Below, piece by piece: positions 11,536 to 21,326 of a stretch of 64,000 nucleotides of DNA. This stretch comes from Symbiodinium natans. Its lineage: Eukaryota; Sar; Dinophyceae; Suessiales; Symbiodiniaceae. The DNA lies in contig CAJNDS010002124.1 of the NCBI GenBank assembly GCA_905221605.1, positions 1,454,421-1,518,420 on the forward strand. Reading direction: 5' to 3'. The notes under the pieces are model-generated. The model made no database searches and was not told the DNA's origin. It saw only the letters and a list, made by a program, of their open reading frames with translations. Each line of letters begins with the position of its first letter. Within the stretch, counting starts at the first letter, position 1. The translations under genes and the position numbers were made by a program.

Positions 11536-11599
11536 GTGGTAAGTGCAGCAGCCGCAGCGCCACACCAGTTGGTCTGGCCTTGGCGCACCTGGGTTGCAC
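11536..11599 (+). CDS. Weak candidate exon
   Basis: AAG|G acceptor. Open frame VVSAAAAAPHQLVWPWRTWV reaches a GT donor. The start AAGGTGGTAAGT also resembles a donor, so the orientation of the splice signal is ambiguous. Confidence 0.25.
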
Positions 11600-12390
11600 G
11601 TGCTCTTGCCCTAAACCCGAAACCCTAAACCCTAAGCCCTAAACCCTAAACCCTAGACCCTAAACACCTTCAACTGCGGGTTTAAAGGCCTCTGAGGTTT
11701 GACAGGGTCTGGGGCTTAGAGCTTCTGGGGTGAGTTTAGGGCTTCTAGGGTCTAGGATGTTCAGGGGTTCAGAGCTTAGGGTTTAGGGTGTAGGAGTTCA
11801 GGTTGGGGTTTCGGGAACAACCCCCAAGAAACCGTCCTAGGCCAGATACCGACACGTGAAGCCCTAAACCCTAAGCCTTATACGCCCTAAGGGAAAGAAA
11901 GACACCAAAGCCTGCAATTTAAGAGAGCAGAAGGGCGGCACTACGAGTACCTTGCCGAGGTTTCGATAAGAAATTCGGGTTTGGGTTTTAGGGGGTTGAG
12001 GGTTGAGGGCTGAGGGATGAGGCTTGCATTTGTGGGATTACGTCTAGGATCCAGGCATCTTGCATTGGGAAGAGAAGGGCTTATAGGCCTGTCAGGGTTT
12101 CAAAGGCTTGAGGGTTTGCGGGTTCAGGGCTTTACGGGTTTAGAGTCGTAGGATTCAGGGGATTCAGGATTCTTGGGTTCGCATAAAGAGCCCCCTCCAA
12201 ACAAATGCTAAAACATCACCCCTGACCGGCGAGTGCAATTACACGGACTTTTGACCCTAAGCCCCGGGCCATACACCGTCAACCCCAAACCCTTGTCAAG
12301 GCCCTAAACCCCAAGCCCTAAACCCTAGTTTTTCCAGGGCTCCGAGAATGCTGATCCTAGTTGATAGTTGAATTTAACGTTGCCTTGCAG

Positions 12391-12422
12391 GTGCGGAAGA
12401 TGCTGAGGCTGGTCCGGACCCT
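12391..12422 (+). CDS. Candidate short exon
   Basis: TTGCCTTGCAG|G acceptor with a fair pyrimidine stretch. In one frame it reads AEDAEAGPDP and ends at CCT|GTAAAA, a good GT donor. Confidence 0.35.
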
Positions 12423-12699
12423 GTAAAACCCTAAACCCCAAACCCTAAGCCCTAAGTGCTATAAAGCTTCGGGTGGTCTTAGGGAGAGGCCCCAATGGGA
12501 GGTCTTAGGCAGGCCCCTCGGAGTGGGCCTCACATTTTGGGGTTACGGTTTTCGGCTTTAGAGTTTAGGGTTGAGGGTTTCGGGTTTAGGGTTTGGGGTT
12601 AAGGGTTTAGGGAGTCCTATAGGTTCCAGCTTCCATAAGTTTCAGCACGGTTGATGTTGGGTTGCTTTGGGGTTGATGTGTTCAGGGTCTAAGGAGTTT

Positions 12700-12752
12700 A
12701 GGGTTTAGGGTTTAGGGTTTAGGGTTTAGGGTTTAGGGTTAGGGTTTAGGGT
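12700..12752 (+). repeat. TTTAGGG array
   Basis: About seven heptamers, including one hexamer TTAGGG. Confidence 0.9.
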
Positions 12753-13373
12753 TCGCATCTAATATTGTGGTAGCCCAAAACTGTCGACCCTAAAGTTAGG
12801 GCTTGGAGGCTTTGGGGTTTAGGGTTTAGGGTTTAGGGATTTTGCACCCTTTTTGATCACATTTGACACCTTAGTCTCCATGACGGCACGAAGCCGCCCG
12901 TTCCCCCAAGCTGCTCAACAACCGACGCGAAGGGAGTTTAGGTCCAGGTCCAAGCGCCGGACCCCACTGGCTAGAGTCTAGGGTTTAGGGTTCAGGGTGT
13001 AGGGTTTAGGGTTTAGGGTTTAGGGTTCAGGCTTGAGGCTTCTGGGTTTGGGGTTTGGGGTTAGGGTTCAAAGAGCCACAAACCCTAAACACTAAGCATG
13101 CTCAAGAAGGGAGGGGAAAGGCGGTGAAGGTTTAGGGTTTAGGGTCTAGGTCCAGGTTTTGGGGTTTAGGGTTTAGCTCGGTTGGATTTGAGCGATGCTC
13201 ACCTTCGACTCAGCCTGACCTGCTCCCTGCCAGCGCGTCTAGCCTTGCATTGTGTCAGCATTTAGGGCTTAGGGTTTAGGGTTTAGGGCCCAGGGTTTAG
13301 GGTTGAGGGTTTAGGGTAGAATCTCCTGCGCGAAGCATGGGACTGTGTCAAGGTGGTTTGCCTTCATCGCCAG

Positions 13374-13512
13374 GCTGGTTCATGGACCGAGTCCTGCTCC
13401 ATGACTGGCATCGACTCTTACGATCTTTGGAAGGTTCCTTTGTCTCTTTCCACTTGCTTTGGCTGCGGCCATGGAGCCGGCACCACGCCAGTGTCGAGAA
13501 ACTACTGGCTCC
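13374..13512 (+). CDS. Candidate exon, Cys/Gly-containing segment
   Basis: CCAG|G acceptor, then a 46-codon open frame (begins AGSWTESCSMTGIDSYDLWK, later CFGCGHGAGTTPVSRNYW) to a GT donor just before a CCCTAAA array. It is one of the longest coding-like stretches in the window. No domain recognised. Confidence 0.45.
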
Positions 13513-13609
13513 GTACCCTAAACCCTAAACCCTAAACCCTAAACCCTAAACCCTAAACCCTAAACCCTAAACCCTAAACCCTAAACCCTAAACCCTAAAC
13601 CCTAAACCC
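13513..13609 (-). repeat. CCCTAAA array
   Basis: About 14 perfect heptamers beginning at the donor edge of the preceding candidate exon. Confidence 0.95.
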
Positions 13610-13692
13610 GTTGTTGTAGATGCATGCGTGTGGTCAGTCTCTGCAAGGTCTATCCTAGGTCCTGGGCTAGACGCCACACCCTCAACATGGTC

Positions 13693-13797
13693 CCCACAAG
13701 GGCTGGGCCCCCTAGTTATAAGTAGAGTTATAAGGACCCTAAATGGGGTTATGTTGTCCCTGAGCTTTAGTCAGTATAGCAAAGGGGCCCTCCGTGT
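13693..13797 (+). mobile_element. MITE-like element, GAGGGGCCCCC family (copy 2)
   Basis: It carries GGGCCCCCTAGTTATAAGTAGAGTTATAAGGACCCTAAAT and ends GTCAGTATAGCAAAGGGGCCC, the same word order as the copy at 33,970. Confidence 0.55.
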
Positions 13798-14269
13798 ATT
13801 CGTGTACCCTTAAGATGACCGCCCCTTCAATGAATATGGGCACCCAAACAAGCGACCGTGACCGAAAAAACATGCAACTGACCTTTTCTCAACACACAGT
13901 AGGCCCTAACAGTAACCCTAAGCACTAGAGCCCTAGTACGAACCCTAAGCCCTGAACCCTAAACCCTAAACCCTGAACCCTGAACCCTGAACCCTAAACC
14001 CTAGGCCCCATACTTAAAAACCTGTCCATGTGCGAAAGCCTTTCGGCCATACACAGATCCTCACTCGTAGGTGCTGTCTGATCCCGCATCAGACTGCGAT
14101 CGAGTGCACGCAGCAGCGCGGGACCTCAGTCATCGGTTTGGATTTCGGGTTTAGGGTTTGGGGTTTAGGGTTTGGGGTTTAGGGTTTAGGGTTCAGGGTT
14201 TAGGGTTTGGGGTTTAGGGTTTAGGGCTTAGGGTACCCTAAACCCGAAACCCATTGTGAAGTGGGGCGA

Positions 14270-14344
14270 ATGGAGGCGCACCAACAGCCGCTGACGGCTG
14301 TGTGCTCACAACTTAAAGCTTGGAAGCCAGACATGGAGTCATGA
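14270..14344 (+). CDS. Short ORF, possible start or end exon
   Basis: An ATG opens a frame MEAHQQPLTAVCSQLKAWKP that stops at TGA after 24 codons. An AG|G acceptor lies just inside it (GGAG|GCGCAC). It could be a terminal exon or chance. Confidence 0.25.
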   Translation: MEAHQQPLTAVCSQLKAWKPDMES

Positions 14345-14359
14345 CATGTAGTACTAGGG

Positions 14360-14461
14360 CCCCTAAACCCTAAACCCTAAACCCTAAACCCTAAACCCTA
14401 AACCCTAAACCCTAAACCCTAAACCCTAAACCCTAAACCCTAAACCCTAAACCCTAAACCC
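14360..14461 (-). repeat. CCCTAAA array
   Basis: About 14 perfect heptamers, forming an inverted pair with 14,572-14,643. Confidence 0.95.
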
Positions 14462-14571
14462 AGAGTAGGCCCTTATCGAGCTTCGGGTCTAGAGTTTAGG
14501 GCAGATCTGGGCCCTTACACTCCCTTGTTGGGGTCTAGGTCCCTTACAAGCCCCTTTAGACCCCAAAAGCG

Positions 14572-14643
14572 TTTAGGGTTTAGGGTTTAGGGTTTAGGGT
14601 TTAGGGTTTAGGGTTTAGGGTTTAGGGTTTAGGGTTTAGGGTT
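14572..14643 (+). repeat. TTTAGGG array
   Basis: Ten perfect heptamers, opposite in orientation to the array about 110 bp upstream. Confidence 0.95.
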
Positions 14644-14751
14644 TCGGGGTTCGGGTTGAGGGTTGCGGGTTGAGGGTTGAGGGTTCAGGGCCCCTTGTCT
14701 TCCAGGTTACTCTTGGGTTCAACTCAATGCACCCGAGACCCACAAATCTCC

Positions 14752-14754
<3 letters not shown>

Positions 14755-14786
<32 letters not shown>
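14755..14786 (-). repeat. Poly-C tract (about 31)
   Basis: A C run broken only near its right end, in front of the CCCCAAA-type block. Confidence 0.9.
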
Positions 14787-14787
<1 letters not shown>

Positions 14788-14869
14788 CCCCACTGCCCCG
14801 AACAAAAAACAAACCCTTGTGTAGGGTTGAACTCTATCCTTCCCAAAGCCAATGCCAAAAACCCTCACC

Positions 14870-15135
14870 CCAAAACCTCAAAACCCCAAGACCCCAAAAA
14901 ACCCAAAACCCAAAGCCCCCCAAACCCACAAACCCCCAAACCCCCAAACCCCCAAACCCCCAAACCCCCAAACCCCCAAACCCCCAAACCCCCAAACCCC
15001 CAAACTCCTGACCCAAAACCCCAAATACCCCAAAACCCAAAACCCCAAAACCCCAAAACCCTAAAACCCCAAAACCCCAAAACCCTAAAACCCCATCCCA
15101 AAACCCAAAACCCTAAGCCCTAAACCCGAAACCCT
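14870..15135 (-). repeat. CCCCCAAA / CCCCAAAA variant array
   Basis: An almost uniform octamer CCCCCAAA at 14,920-15,005 (about 10 copies), flanked by CCCCAAAA and CCCAAAA units, drifting into CCCTAAA at the right end. Pro/Lys/Asn and Gly/Phe/Trp open frames here are artefacts. Confidence 0.9.
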
Positions 15136-15163
15136 AAACCCCAACTGAAATCCACACGCCGAG

Positions 15164-15228
15164 GTTCTGCGCGTGGCGGAGGACGCAGCCACGGAATTGA
15201 CGTCGGCTGCACGGTTGCACTCCGATTG
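15164..15228 (+). CDS. Candidate exon, helical segment
   Basis: GAG|GTT acceptor. Frame VLRVAEDAATELTSAARLHS reads like an amphipathic helix. The exon ends at TTG|GTTTAGGG, so the GT donor is the first bases of the adjoining telomere-type array. Confidence 0.45.
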
Positions 15229-15507
15229 GTTTAGGGTTTAGGGCTTGGGGTTTACGGTTTAGGGTTCAGGTTTAGGGTTTAGGGTTTAGGCTTGGAGTTT
15301 AGGGTTTAGTGGTGTGTATGGCTTGGGGTTCAGGGTTTCAGTCCTGGCGTGCGGGTTATAGGATTAAGTTTTGCAGGATACCCCAGCACCCTAAACCCTA
15401 GACCTCTTTGAGGCTGCGGAGCCCGGAAGCAGCCACCCTCAACCCTGAACCCCAGCAACACCCTCTTTCCTTATTAGGCTTTTGGGGCTGTTAGGGCTTT
15501 GGGTTCC

Positions 15508-15560
15508 CCAACCCTAAACCCTAAACCCTAAACCCTAAACCCTAAACCCTAAACCCTAAA
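15508..15560 (-). repeat. CCCTAAA array
   Basis: Seven perfect heptamers. Confidence 0.95.
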
Positions 15561-15825
15561 CGTGGTCCCTCCGTATGGTTTAGGCCCTTTGGGTTGTATA
15601 GGGTACATAAGCGGTACATGACGGGTCCCCTTTTAAGGGCCCATACGAACCCTTAGAGTTGTGGCTAACGCCTTTAAAGTGGTGAGGCTCAGGGCTTCAG
15701 GGTAGCAGGGACCGGGGAATGTTTAGGCGCATGATTTGCACTGTCAGCCGCAATCCGCAAACCCAAAACCCTGAGCTTAAATTCTACACCGCGCGCGGGC
15801 CAGAACCCTTAACCCTAAAACCTAA

Positions 15826-15935
15826 CCCCCCCCCCCTCACCCCCCCCCCCCCCCCCCCCCCCCCCCCACCCCCCCCCACCGTTTCCCGCCTCCCCTATCC
15901 CCCCCACCCCCCCGACCGACACCCCCCCCTGCACC
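15826..15935 (-). repeat. C-rich block
   Basis: Runs of 7 to about 24 C separated by A, T or CACC. The poly-Pro frame is an artefact. Confidence 0.9.
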
Positions 15936-16047
15936 CCCATCCAACCGATAATTAGGTTGGGTTGGGCACGTAGCCTCTCCCTTGGTCTTCCCGGGATGTG
16001 TTTAATTTTAGGGGGTGGGGGGGGGGGGGGGTGTATATTAGGGGGTA

Positions 16048-16132
16048 TTAGGGTTCAGGGTTTAGGGTTTAGGGTTCAGGGTTCAGGGTTTAGGGTTTAG
16101 GGTTTAGGGTTTAGGGTTTAGGGTTTAGGGTT
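16048..16132 (+). repeat. TTTAGGG array
   Basis: About 12 heptamers, with TTCAGGG variants on the left. Confidence 0.95.
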
Positions 16133-16137
16133 GGGAG

Positions 16138-16194
16138 GGGAACAAAGAGCCCGCAGCAGCCGCGAATGCCTCGCAGGATCAAGAGAAGTCCAAG
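16138..16194 (+). CDS. Candidate exon, Ala/Lys/Gln-rich
   Basis: GGGAG|GGG acceptor directly after the array. A 19-codon frame (GNKEPAAAANASQDQEKSK) ends in phase 0 at AAG|GCCGTA, a GC donor. It looks like a disordered linker. It could be an upstream exon of the ubiquitin-like/ankyrin locus 650 bp downstream. Confidence 0.4.
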
Positions 16195-16425
16195 GCCGTA
16201 GGCAGCACGCCATCCAACAATCACAAGCCCTGAAGTCCTTGCGCACCAACCAAACATCACGAGCCCTGAAGTCCTGAATTAGTGTTTTCTGGTTTTAGGG
16301 TTTAAGGTTTAGGGTTTGTAAGTCTAGGGTATTGTTAGGCGACTTGGCCCTGAAACACACGCTCTTGCCCACAAGATACGCACCTCATTCGGACCCAGCG
16401 CTCGGTTCCTTTCTAGGATCTGGTG

Positions 16426-16541
16426 CTTGGAGGTTCATGGTACTTATAACTTTATAACTGTACTTATAAGCCCCCTAAGTCCCCTAAGTAGGTTATAGGT
16501 AGACTTATATCTGTGGTTATAAATGCCCATGAACCTCCAAG
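16426..16541. mobile_element. MITE-like element with perfect 15-bp inverted ends
   Basis: The ends CTTGGAGGTTCATGG and CCATGAACCTCCAAG are exact reverse complements enclosing 86 AT-rich bases (TTATAA repeated). Single ends of the same family occur near 44,010, 48,305 and 52,850. No clear target duplication. Non-coding. Confidence 0.8.
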
Positions 16542-16844
16542 CGGGGGCCCACGAAGCAGCAGATGCTTCGCGTTTGGAGTGCGTCCGGAGAAGAAGTCGC
16601 GTCCATACCAGTTGCTCGGATGCCGAGTACCCTTTTGCCTGGGCTCAGAGAACAAGATCCCGTCTAAACCCAAATTAAGCAAAGCCCTTAAGTCTAAACT
16701 CTAAATCCCTAAGCCCTAAACCCTAAACAGTAAACGCTAAACCCTGAACTCTGAACCCTAAACCCTAAACCCTTAAACCCGAAACCCGACACCCTAAACC
16801 CTAAACCCTCCCGGGTGCTCCCTTCCTGAAGTTCTCCTTAACAG

Positions 16845-16921
16845 GTTGGGGAGTTGACAGACGTGCGGACCCTGAAGCAGTCGTTGCAAGACCGATGCGG
16901 GGTAACTCGATTCCGGCAGAG
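16845..16921 (+). CDS. Ubiquitin-like N-terminal exon 1 of ankyrin-type protein
   Basis: Acceptor CTTCCTGAAGTTCTCCTTAACAG|G is the best in the window. The frame reads VGELTDVRTLKQSL, then CGVTRFRQR, the V-R-x-L-K-x-x-L / G-x-x-R-F-R-Q-R pattern found at the N terminus of many dinoflagellate ankyrin-repeat proteins. It ends CAG AG|GTGGGG. The Arg codon is completed exactly by the first base of the exon at 17,107. An initiating ATG exon was not identified. Confidence 0.75.
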
Positions 16922-17106
16922 GTGGGGTTAGGGTTTTGGGGTTTAGGCCTAGGTTTAGGGTTTAGGGTTTAGGGTTAGGGTTTAGGGTTTAGGGCTTAGG
17001 GTTTAGGGTTTAGGGTTTAGGGTTTAGGGTTTAGGGTTTAGGGTTTAGGGTTTAGGGTTTAGGGTTTAGGGTTTAGGGTTTGCGGCTGACTTCCCGCACA
17101 AAAGAG
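16922..17106 (+). repeat. Intron filled with TTTAGGG array
   Basis: A GTGGGG..AAAAGAG intron of 185 bp. About 140 bp (16,945-17,082) is a TTTAGGG array of about 19 units. The protein motif RFRQ-R-LLDEH continues in frame across it, so this array is intronic. Confidence 0.75.
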
Positions 17107-17175
17107 GCTCCTGGATGAGCATGGTGGCAGCCTGGATGATGAGCTGCAGTTGCTCGGAGCTTCGGAAGTTTCGCG
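17107..17175 (+). CDS. Ubiquitin-like exon 2 of ankyrin-type protein
   Basis: AAAAGAG|G acceptor. Completing the Arg codon it reads RLLDEHGGSLDDELQLLGAS, matching the L-L-x-x-x-G-x-x-L-D-D segment that follows FRQR in this family. It ends TCG CG|GTGTG, a GT donor in phase 2. The next exon supplies the G of an Arg codon. Confidence 0.72.
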
Positions 17176-17199
17176 GTGTGTTTTGCCGCACATGGTCGG

Positions 17200-17266
17200 T
17201 TTAGGGTTTAGGGTTTAGGGTTTAGGGTTTAGGGTTTCGGGTTTCGGGTTTAGGGTTTAGAGTTTA
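17200..17266 (+). repeat. TTTAGGG array in intron 2
   Basis: About eight heptamers with TTTCGGG variants, between the donor at 17,176 and a palindromic element. Confidence 0.9.
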
Positions 17267-17372
17267 GGGCTAGTTCTTCAAAAATTAGGGTCCCTTTTTT
17301 GGGTCCCCTTGATCGTACGGCACTCTTAAAAGAGAATGACCGCAAAAGGGACCCTATTTTGGAGAACTACCC
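17267..17372. mobile_element. MITE-like element with ~30-bp inverted ends
   Basis: The left end (GGGCTAGTTCTTCAAAAATT then AGGGTCCCTTTT) and the right end (AAAAGGGACCCTATTTTGG then AGAACTACCC) are near-perfect reverse complements around a short centre. The 106-bp element lies wholly inside intron 2 of the ubiquitin-like/ankyrin locus. Confidence 0.8.
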
Positions 17373-17628
17373 AGATGTATTACTGTTATCGGTTATTATA
17401 TTTAGGTTTCCTTCTATCAAGTTGTGAGCGCCAGCACTCACAGTACTGTTTGCAGGCCCATACCCCCAACACCCGATAAACCCAAACACCTGTAAACCCT
17501 AAGAATACGCCCCGAACCCCTAAAGCCTCAAAGCCCTAAAGTCTAAACCCTAAACGCTAAACCCTAAACCCTAAAAACCCCTAAAACCAAACCCTAAACC
17601 CTAACCCCTCAACCCAAAAAGTTCCAAG

Positions 17629-17728
17629 GTTGCGTTCTGCGGCAGAGCTGCAGCTCGTGCTTCTTTCATTCTGCAGCGCCTCCGATGATGAAAAGATGGA
17701 GTTGGCAGGCGCTGCCTACCGTGGCCCG
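17629..17728 (+). CDS. Ubiquitin-like exon 3 of ankyrin-type protein
   Basis: CCAAG|G acceptor in phase 2. Frame LRSAELQLVLLSFCSASDDE then KMELAGAAYRGP corresponds to the M-D-L-Q-L-V-L-L strand and the E-L-x-x-A-A helix of this family. A GA donor (CCG|GACTGC) keeps phase 0. A GC donor at 17,724 is an alternative. Reading past it meets TGA at 17,735. Confidence 0.7.
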
Positions 17729-17789
17729 GACTGCTGAGCCTAAACCCTAAAACCACACACCCACATGTTTCCATGCGTGTTTTTTTTAA

Positions 17790-17872
17790 GGGTTTAGGGT
17801 TTAGGGTTTAGGGTTTAGGGTTTAGGGTTTAATTAGGGTTTCGGGTTTAGGGTTTAGGGTTTAGGGTGTAGG
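17790..17872 (+). repeat. TTTAGGG array
   Basis: About ten heptamers in the intron downstream of the LQLVLL exon. Confidence 0.9.
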
Positions 17873-18119
17873 GTGGTTTTGGGGTTGCAGTCTCCTTCAG
17901 TTTCTCATGCTTCGATGGAAGGGAACCCTCAACAGCTCTAAGGGTTCTAAGAGGGGCATCCTCAGCTAAGCTGCGATGTTAAGGAAGCCACAAGAATAAC
18001 GGCCATGTCAGCGCAAGTATATAACTTGAACATATGCCTTCCTATTCTGGTCATTTATAGCTATATGCACATTTCTCCAGGTAGATGCCATGCATGTACC
18101 CTAAACTCTAAAGCCTAAA

Positions 18120-18243
18120 CCTCCTAAACCCCCAAAACCCCCTAAAGCCCCTTAAGCCCCCTAAGCCCCCTAAGCCCCCTAAACCCCCTAAACCCCCTAA
18201 ACCCCCTAAGCCCCCTAAACCCCCTAACCCCCTAAACCCCAAA
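18120..18243 (-). repeat. CCCCCTAAA nonamer array
   Basis: About 13 copies of a 9-base unit CCCCCTAAA/CCCCCTAAG, a variant seen nowhere else here. It is an inverted partner of 18,340-18,473. The Gly/Leu-rich open frame on the minus strand is an artefact. Confidence 0.9.
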
Positions 18244-18269
18244 CCGTTTTGTGGTAACTTACAAAGAAG

Positions 18270-18322
18270 AGGTCCTGAACAGCAGCCCAGGTGGTGACGT
18301 GCAGCTCGTGGAACCTTACCTT
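18270..18322 (+). pseudogene. Possible decayed copy of the EEVL linker exon
   Basis: The bases GAAGAGGTCCTGAACAGCAG encode EEVLNSSPGGDVQLVEPYL, whose start resembles EEVLQRPQHPD of the exon at 19,056 (shared GAAGAGGTC.TG). The acceptor is AG|A rather than AG|G. It may be a duplicated exon no longer used. Confidence 0.3.
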
Positions 18323-18339
18323 TCGACTTAGTCACAGTT

Positions 18340-18473
18340 GGTTTAGGGTTTAGGGTTTAGGGTTTAGGGTTTAGGGTTTAGGGTTTAGGGTTTAGGGTTT
18401 AGGGTTTAGGGTTTAGGGTTTAGGGTTTAGGGTTTAGGGTTTAGGGTTTAGGGTTTAGGGTTTAGGGTTTAGG
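18340..18473 (+). repeat. TTTAGGG array
   Basis: About 19 perfect heptamers, 95 bp from an oppositely oriented nonamer array. Confidence 0.95.
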
Positions 18474-19055
18474 TTGCCCCAAACCCTAAACCTTTCTAGG
18501 TAGGCCCTTGGGACATGCATATTTTCCCTCATTGGGTTTAAGAGGGTCATAGTTAGGAATATTTTTCAGAGGGTTTTAAGGGCCGTCCCCAACCCAACAA
18601 CCCTAAGCACTAAGCCAAAGACCCTCTTTGGAGGTAATCGGTTTGGGGTTTAGGGTTTAGGGTTTACGGTTCAGAGTTTAGTTTAGGTTTAGGGTTTAGG
18701 GTTTAAGGTTTAGGGTTGAGGCTGCAGCCTTTCTTGGGCAGCGGGCAAGCAGACCTTAGTTCTCCTACTGAAGGGCTGAAAGAACTCAATACGTGGGCTT
18801 TTTGAGTACCCTAAACCCTACACCCTAAACCCGAAACCCTAGACCCTGAGCCCTTGTAGCCAAGTTAGGAAGTCCTGAATCTACCCTCACCCCGCTTTCA
18901 GTTAAAGTCCCCAACCTTAAACCCTGAACGCTGAATGAAGTCTTCATTACACAGATTCCCTTATAGACGAATTGCACAGTTGGTTTAGGTTACCTTAAAT
19001 CCCAAACCCGAAACCCTACACCCTAAGCCCTAAACCCTAAAGCCAAAGACCCAAG

Positions 19056-19089
19056 GAAGAGGTCTTGCAACGGCCCCAACACCCAGACG
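19056..19089 (+). CDS. Linker exon of ankyrin-type protein
   Basis: CCCAAG|GAA acceptor in phase 0, reading EEVLQRPQHPD. The V-E-x-x-L-Q-R-P-Q-x-P-D motif normally sits between the ubiquitin-like part and the ankyrin repeats of this dinoflagellate family. The donor is GC (GACG|GCCGTT). The phase to the ankyrin exon does not close perfectly, so the 3' edge is uncertain. Confidence 0.6.
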
Positions 19090-19138
19090 GCCGTTGGCAT
19101 GACCAAGCCCAGAGTGGGGATCACAAGCGGCGCAGGAC

Positions 19139-19202
19139 TTTTAGGGTTTAGGGTTTAAGGTTTAGGGTTTAGGGTTTAGGGTTTAGGGTTTAGGGTTTAG
19201 GT
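19139..19202 (+). repeat. TTTAGGG array
   Basis: About nine heptamers, one diverged, in the intron before the ankyrin exon. Confidence 0.95.
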
Positions 19203-19399
19203 GGGTTGGGTAGTTCTCTAGATCAGGGTCCCTTGGGCTGCTGTTATGTTAATCATCTAAACAATCCTTAGCCATGAATCATGGGTTTCCCTACTACCCC
19301 CGCTCCCCCCTTAAATAATCCATGACAGTATGTTGATTGCTGTTTATATATCCCGACAGATTGTACTTTCGCTTGAAGTTCCTTAAAACCGCAACCCAG

Positions 19400-19928
19400 G
19401 ATATCATATGCAACGCGACTGCACTCACACACGCCACTTCACTGGGCATGTACGAAGGGCCACGCGGAAGTGGCCGCGCTGTTGTTGGAAGCCGGGGCAG
19501 ACATAGGCAAGGCATCATGCAGCTTCGCCCCACTTCTTTGCAAGGAATATCGCAGCGGCAACTTGGGTGCTGCGCGTTCGCTGTTGAAAGCTGGCGCGAC
19601 CATCAGCGGAGGAGAGGCTTCCCAGCTGCTTGCCATGGCAGCAGAAGATGGCCACAGGGACATCGCGCGCTTGCTTTTGAAGATGTCTGGCGGATCTGCA
19701 GGCGAAGCACTGGCCCACGCTGCTGGCAACTGCCACGTGGGTGATGTGGACAAGTCAGGGACTGCTCGCACGCCTCCTGAAAAACCTCTGATGGAGGCAG
19801 ACGCCAACACCGACACGGCTTGAGGACTCAACGGAGAGCTTGCAAATGCATCCAATGGCAACGGAGAAGCTGCCGTCGTCAACGAGCCTGCAGCAAAGGC
19901 CATGAACATGAAACTGGCAAGAGCCCAG
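19400..19928 (+). pseudogene. Ankyrin-repeat exon with frame slip and in-frame TGA
   Basis: Acceptor ACCGCAACCCAG|G; donor GCCCAG|GTTTCT. Three ankyrin-type repeats of about 33 residues are visible: ATALTHATSLGMYE + GHAEVAALLLEAGADI, then GNLGAARSLLKAGATI, then AAEDGHRDIARLLLKM. A partial unit follows. Between MYE and GHAEV one extra G (near 19,457, in GAAGGGCC) shifts the frame. After TDTA a TGA (19,821-19,823) interrupts an otherwise continuous frame that goes on GLNGELANASNGNGEAAVVN to the donor. Either the copy is decaying or two sequencing or assembly errors are present. Ankyrin repeats mediate protein-protein binding. Confidence 0.65.
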
Positions 19929-20130
19929 GTTTCTAGAATCTAGTTAGAATTATGCGTTTTTATTTTGGTTTATATAATTCCCACGTGCATATTGAACATA
20001 GCATGTGTAAGCTCAGTTCTGTTTTGGGGCACTCTAGGGAATATTCGAAATAGTATGTTTTAGGTGAACCCTGAACCCTAAACACGAAACCTTCAACCCT
20101 AAACCCTAAACCCTAAACGTATGAGTATAG

Positions 20131-20219
20131 GTGACGGATCAACCCCGGCGTGGAGATTGTGCTCCGGGCATGTTCTTGGAGGCGCAACGTCGGGCATTTG
20201 GTCGCACGCGCCTTTCAGG
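20131..20219 (+). CDS. Candidate exon, possible 3' exon of ankyrin locus
   Basis: TATAG|GTG acceptor in phase 0, matching the phase-0 end of the ankyrin exon. Frame VTDQPRRGDCAPGMFLEAQR ends at CAGG|GTATGT, a canonical donor. No domain recognised. Confidence 0.45.
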
Positions 20220-21326
20220 GTATGTTTTTCTGCGTTTTGGGGTTTGGGTGTAGGGTTTAGGGTTGAGGGTTTAGGGTTTAGGGTTTAGGGCTTAGGGCTT
20301 AGGGTTGGGTTCAGGTGTAGGCTTGAAGGTTGGGTTGTTAGGGCTTGGGGAATTGGATCCTTCCATTGTCGCTGATGCGATGAGGGTGCCTCTTCTACCC
20401 TCAAGCCTGAATCGTGCTCAAAACCTCAAAGGGGACTGGATTTGGCAGTTTGTAAACTCTAGTTGGAGAGGAGTGATGGATGTCTTGACTCTCCTATGAC
20501 ACCTGAGGCCTGACCCTGAAATAAACCCGAAACCTTAAACCCTAAAACCCACGGACCTGAATGCTCAGTGCACAAGCACGCCAAGCCAAGAACTACAGAA
20601 AAGATTATCTCTGTGATTCTTATTGCGCTACACCATCTTAATAAGGTATATAGCTAAACGCTAGATGTTACAGCCTGCCGGATGCTGATGTGGACTAGAT
20701 TGGAAGCACATCGAAGCTGAATATCAGGATGGGCCCAGCATGGGCTCTTGGGTCTCACAATCCCAGAACCAATGCTGGGGCTGGATTAGAAGAGGCCTGA
20801 CAAGCTTAAGGGCACTTCATCTCGCGCTGTTTGTGAAAGCGATCGCCGGTTCCGGCAGGCTTTTGTGCGGCCAGCTTGGAAAAAAACGCTGCTCCGGGTC
20901 GGGTTTCGAGCTCATCCCGGGCACAAGCGCGGCACGTTTTTGTTTTTCTTTAATGATTTTTGTTTGAGGTTGACGGCAAGGAGTGCCCAAACTCCACCAA
21001 TCCATCCCTAGACCCTCAACCCTTTGATACTACCGGGAGCACTACAGCACCCCACGGCTTTGAGAAAGAGTGTTTTTCACGCGGTTCGGGGGAGCAAGGA
21101 TCCACAGACTTCCAGTCTACCAAAGGGCCCAAGTCATCAGATATGTTTAGAATTTAGGTCTATTTTGGCGGTGCAAGTATACACTAGCTAGCATTAGGTA
21201 TATGGACCCTTGCAAGGATGGGCCCCCCCCAGCTCCGCGTAGGAAACCCTAGCTCAGGCTTACCAAAGCTTCATTGACGGCCGCGCTCTCAGCTGGCAAT
21301 GGGGCAGCTGACGGTCGTCAAGTATC

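Noticed and set aside
14670-15123. Pro/Lys/Asn-rich protein and its Gly/Phe minus-strand mirror
   Set aside because: Encoded by the CCCCCAAA variant array and the poly-C tract.
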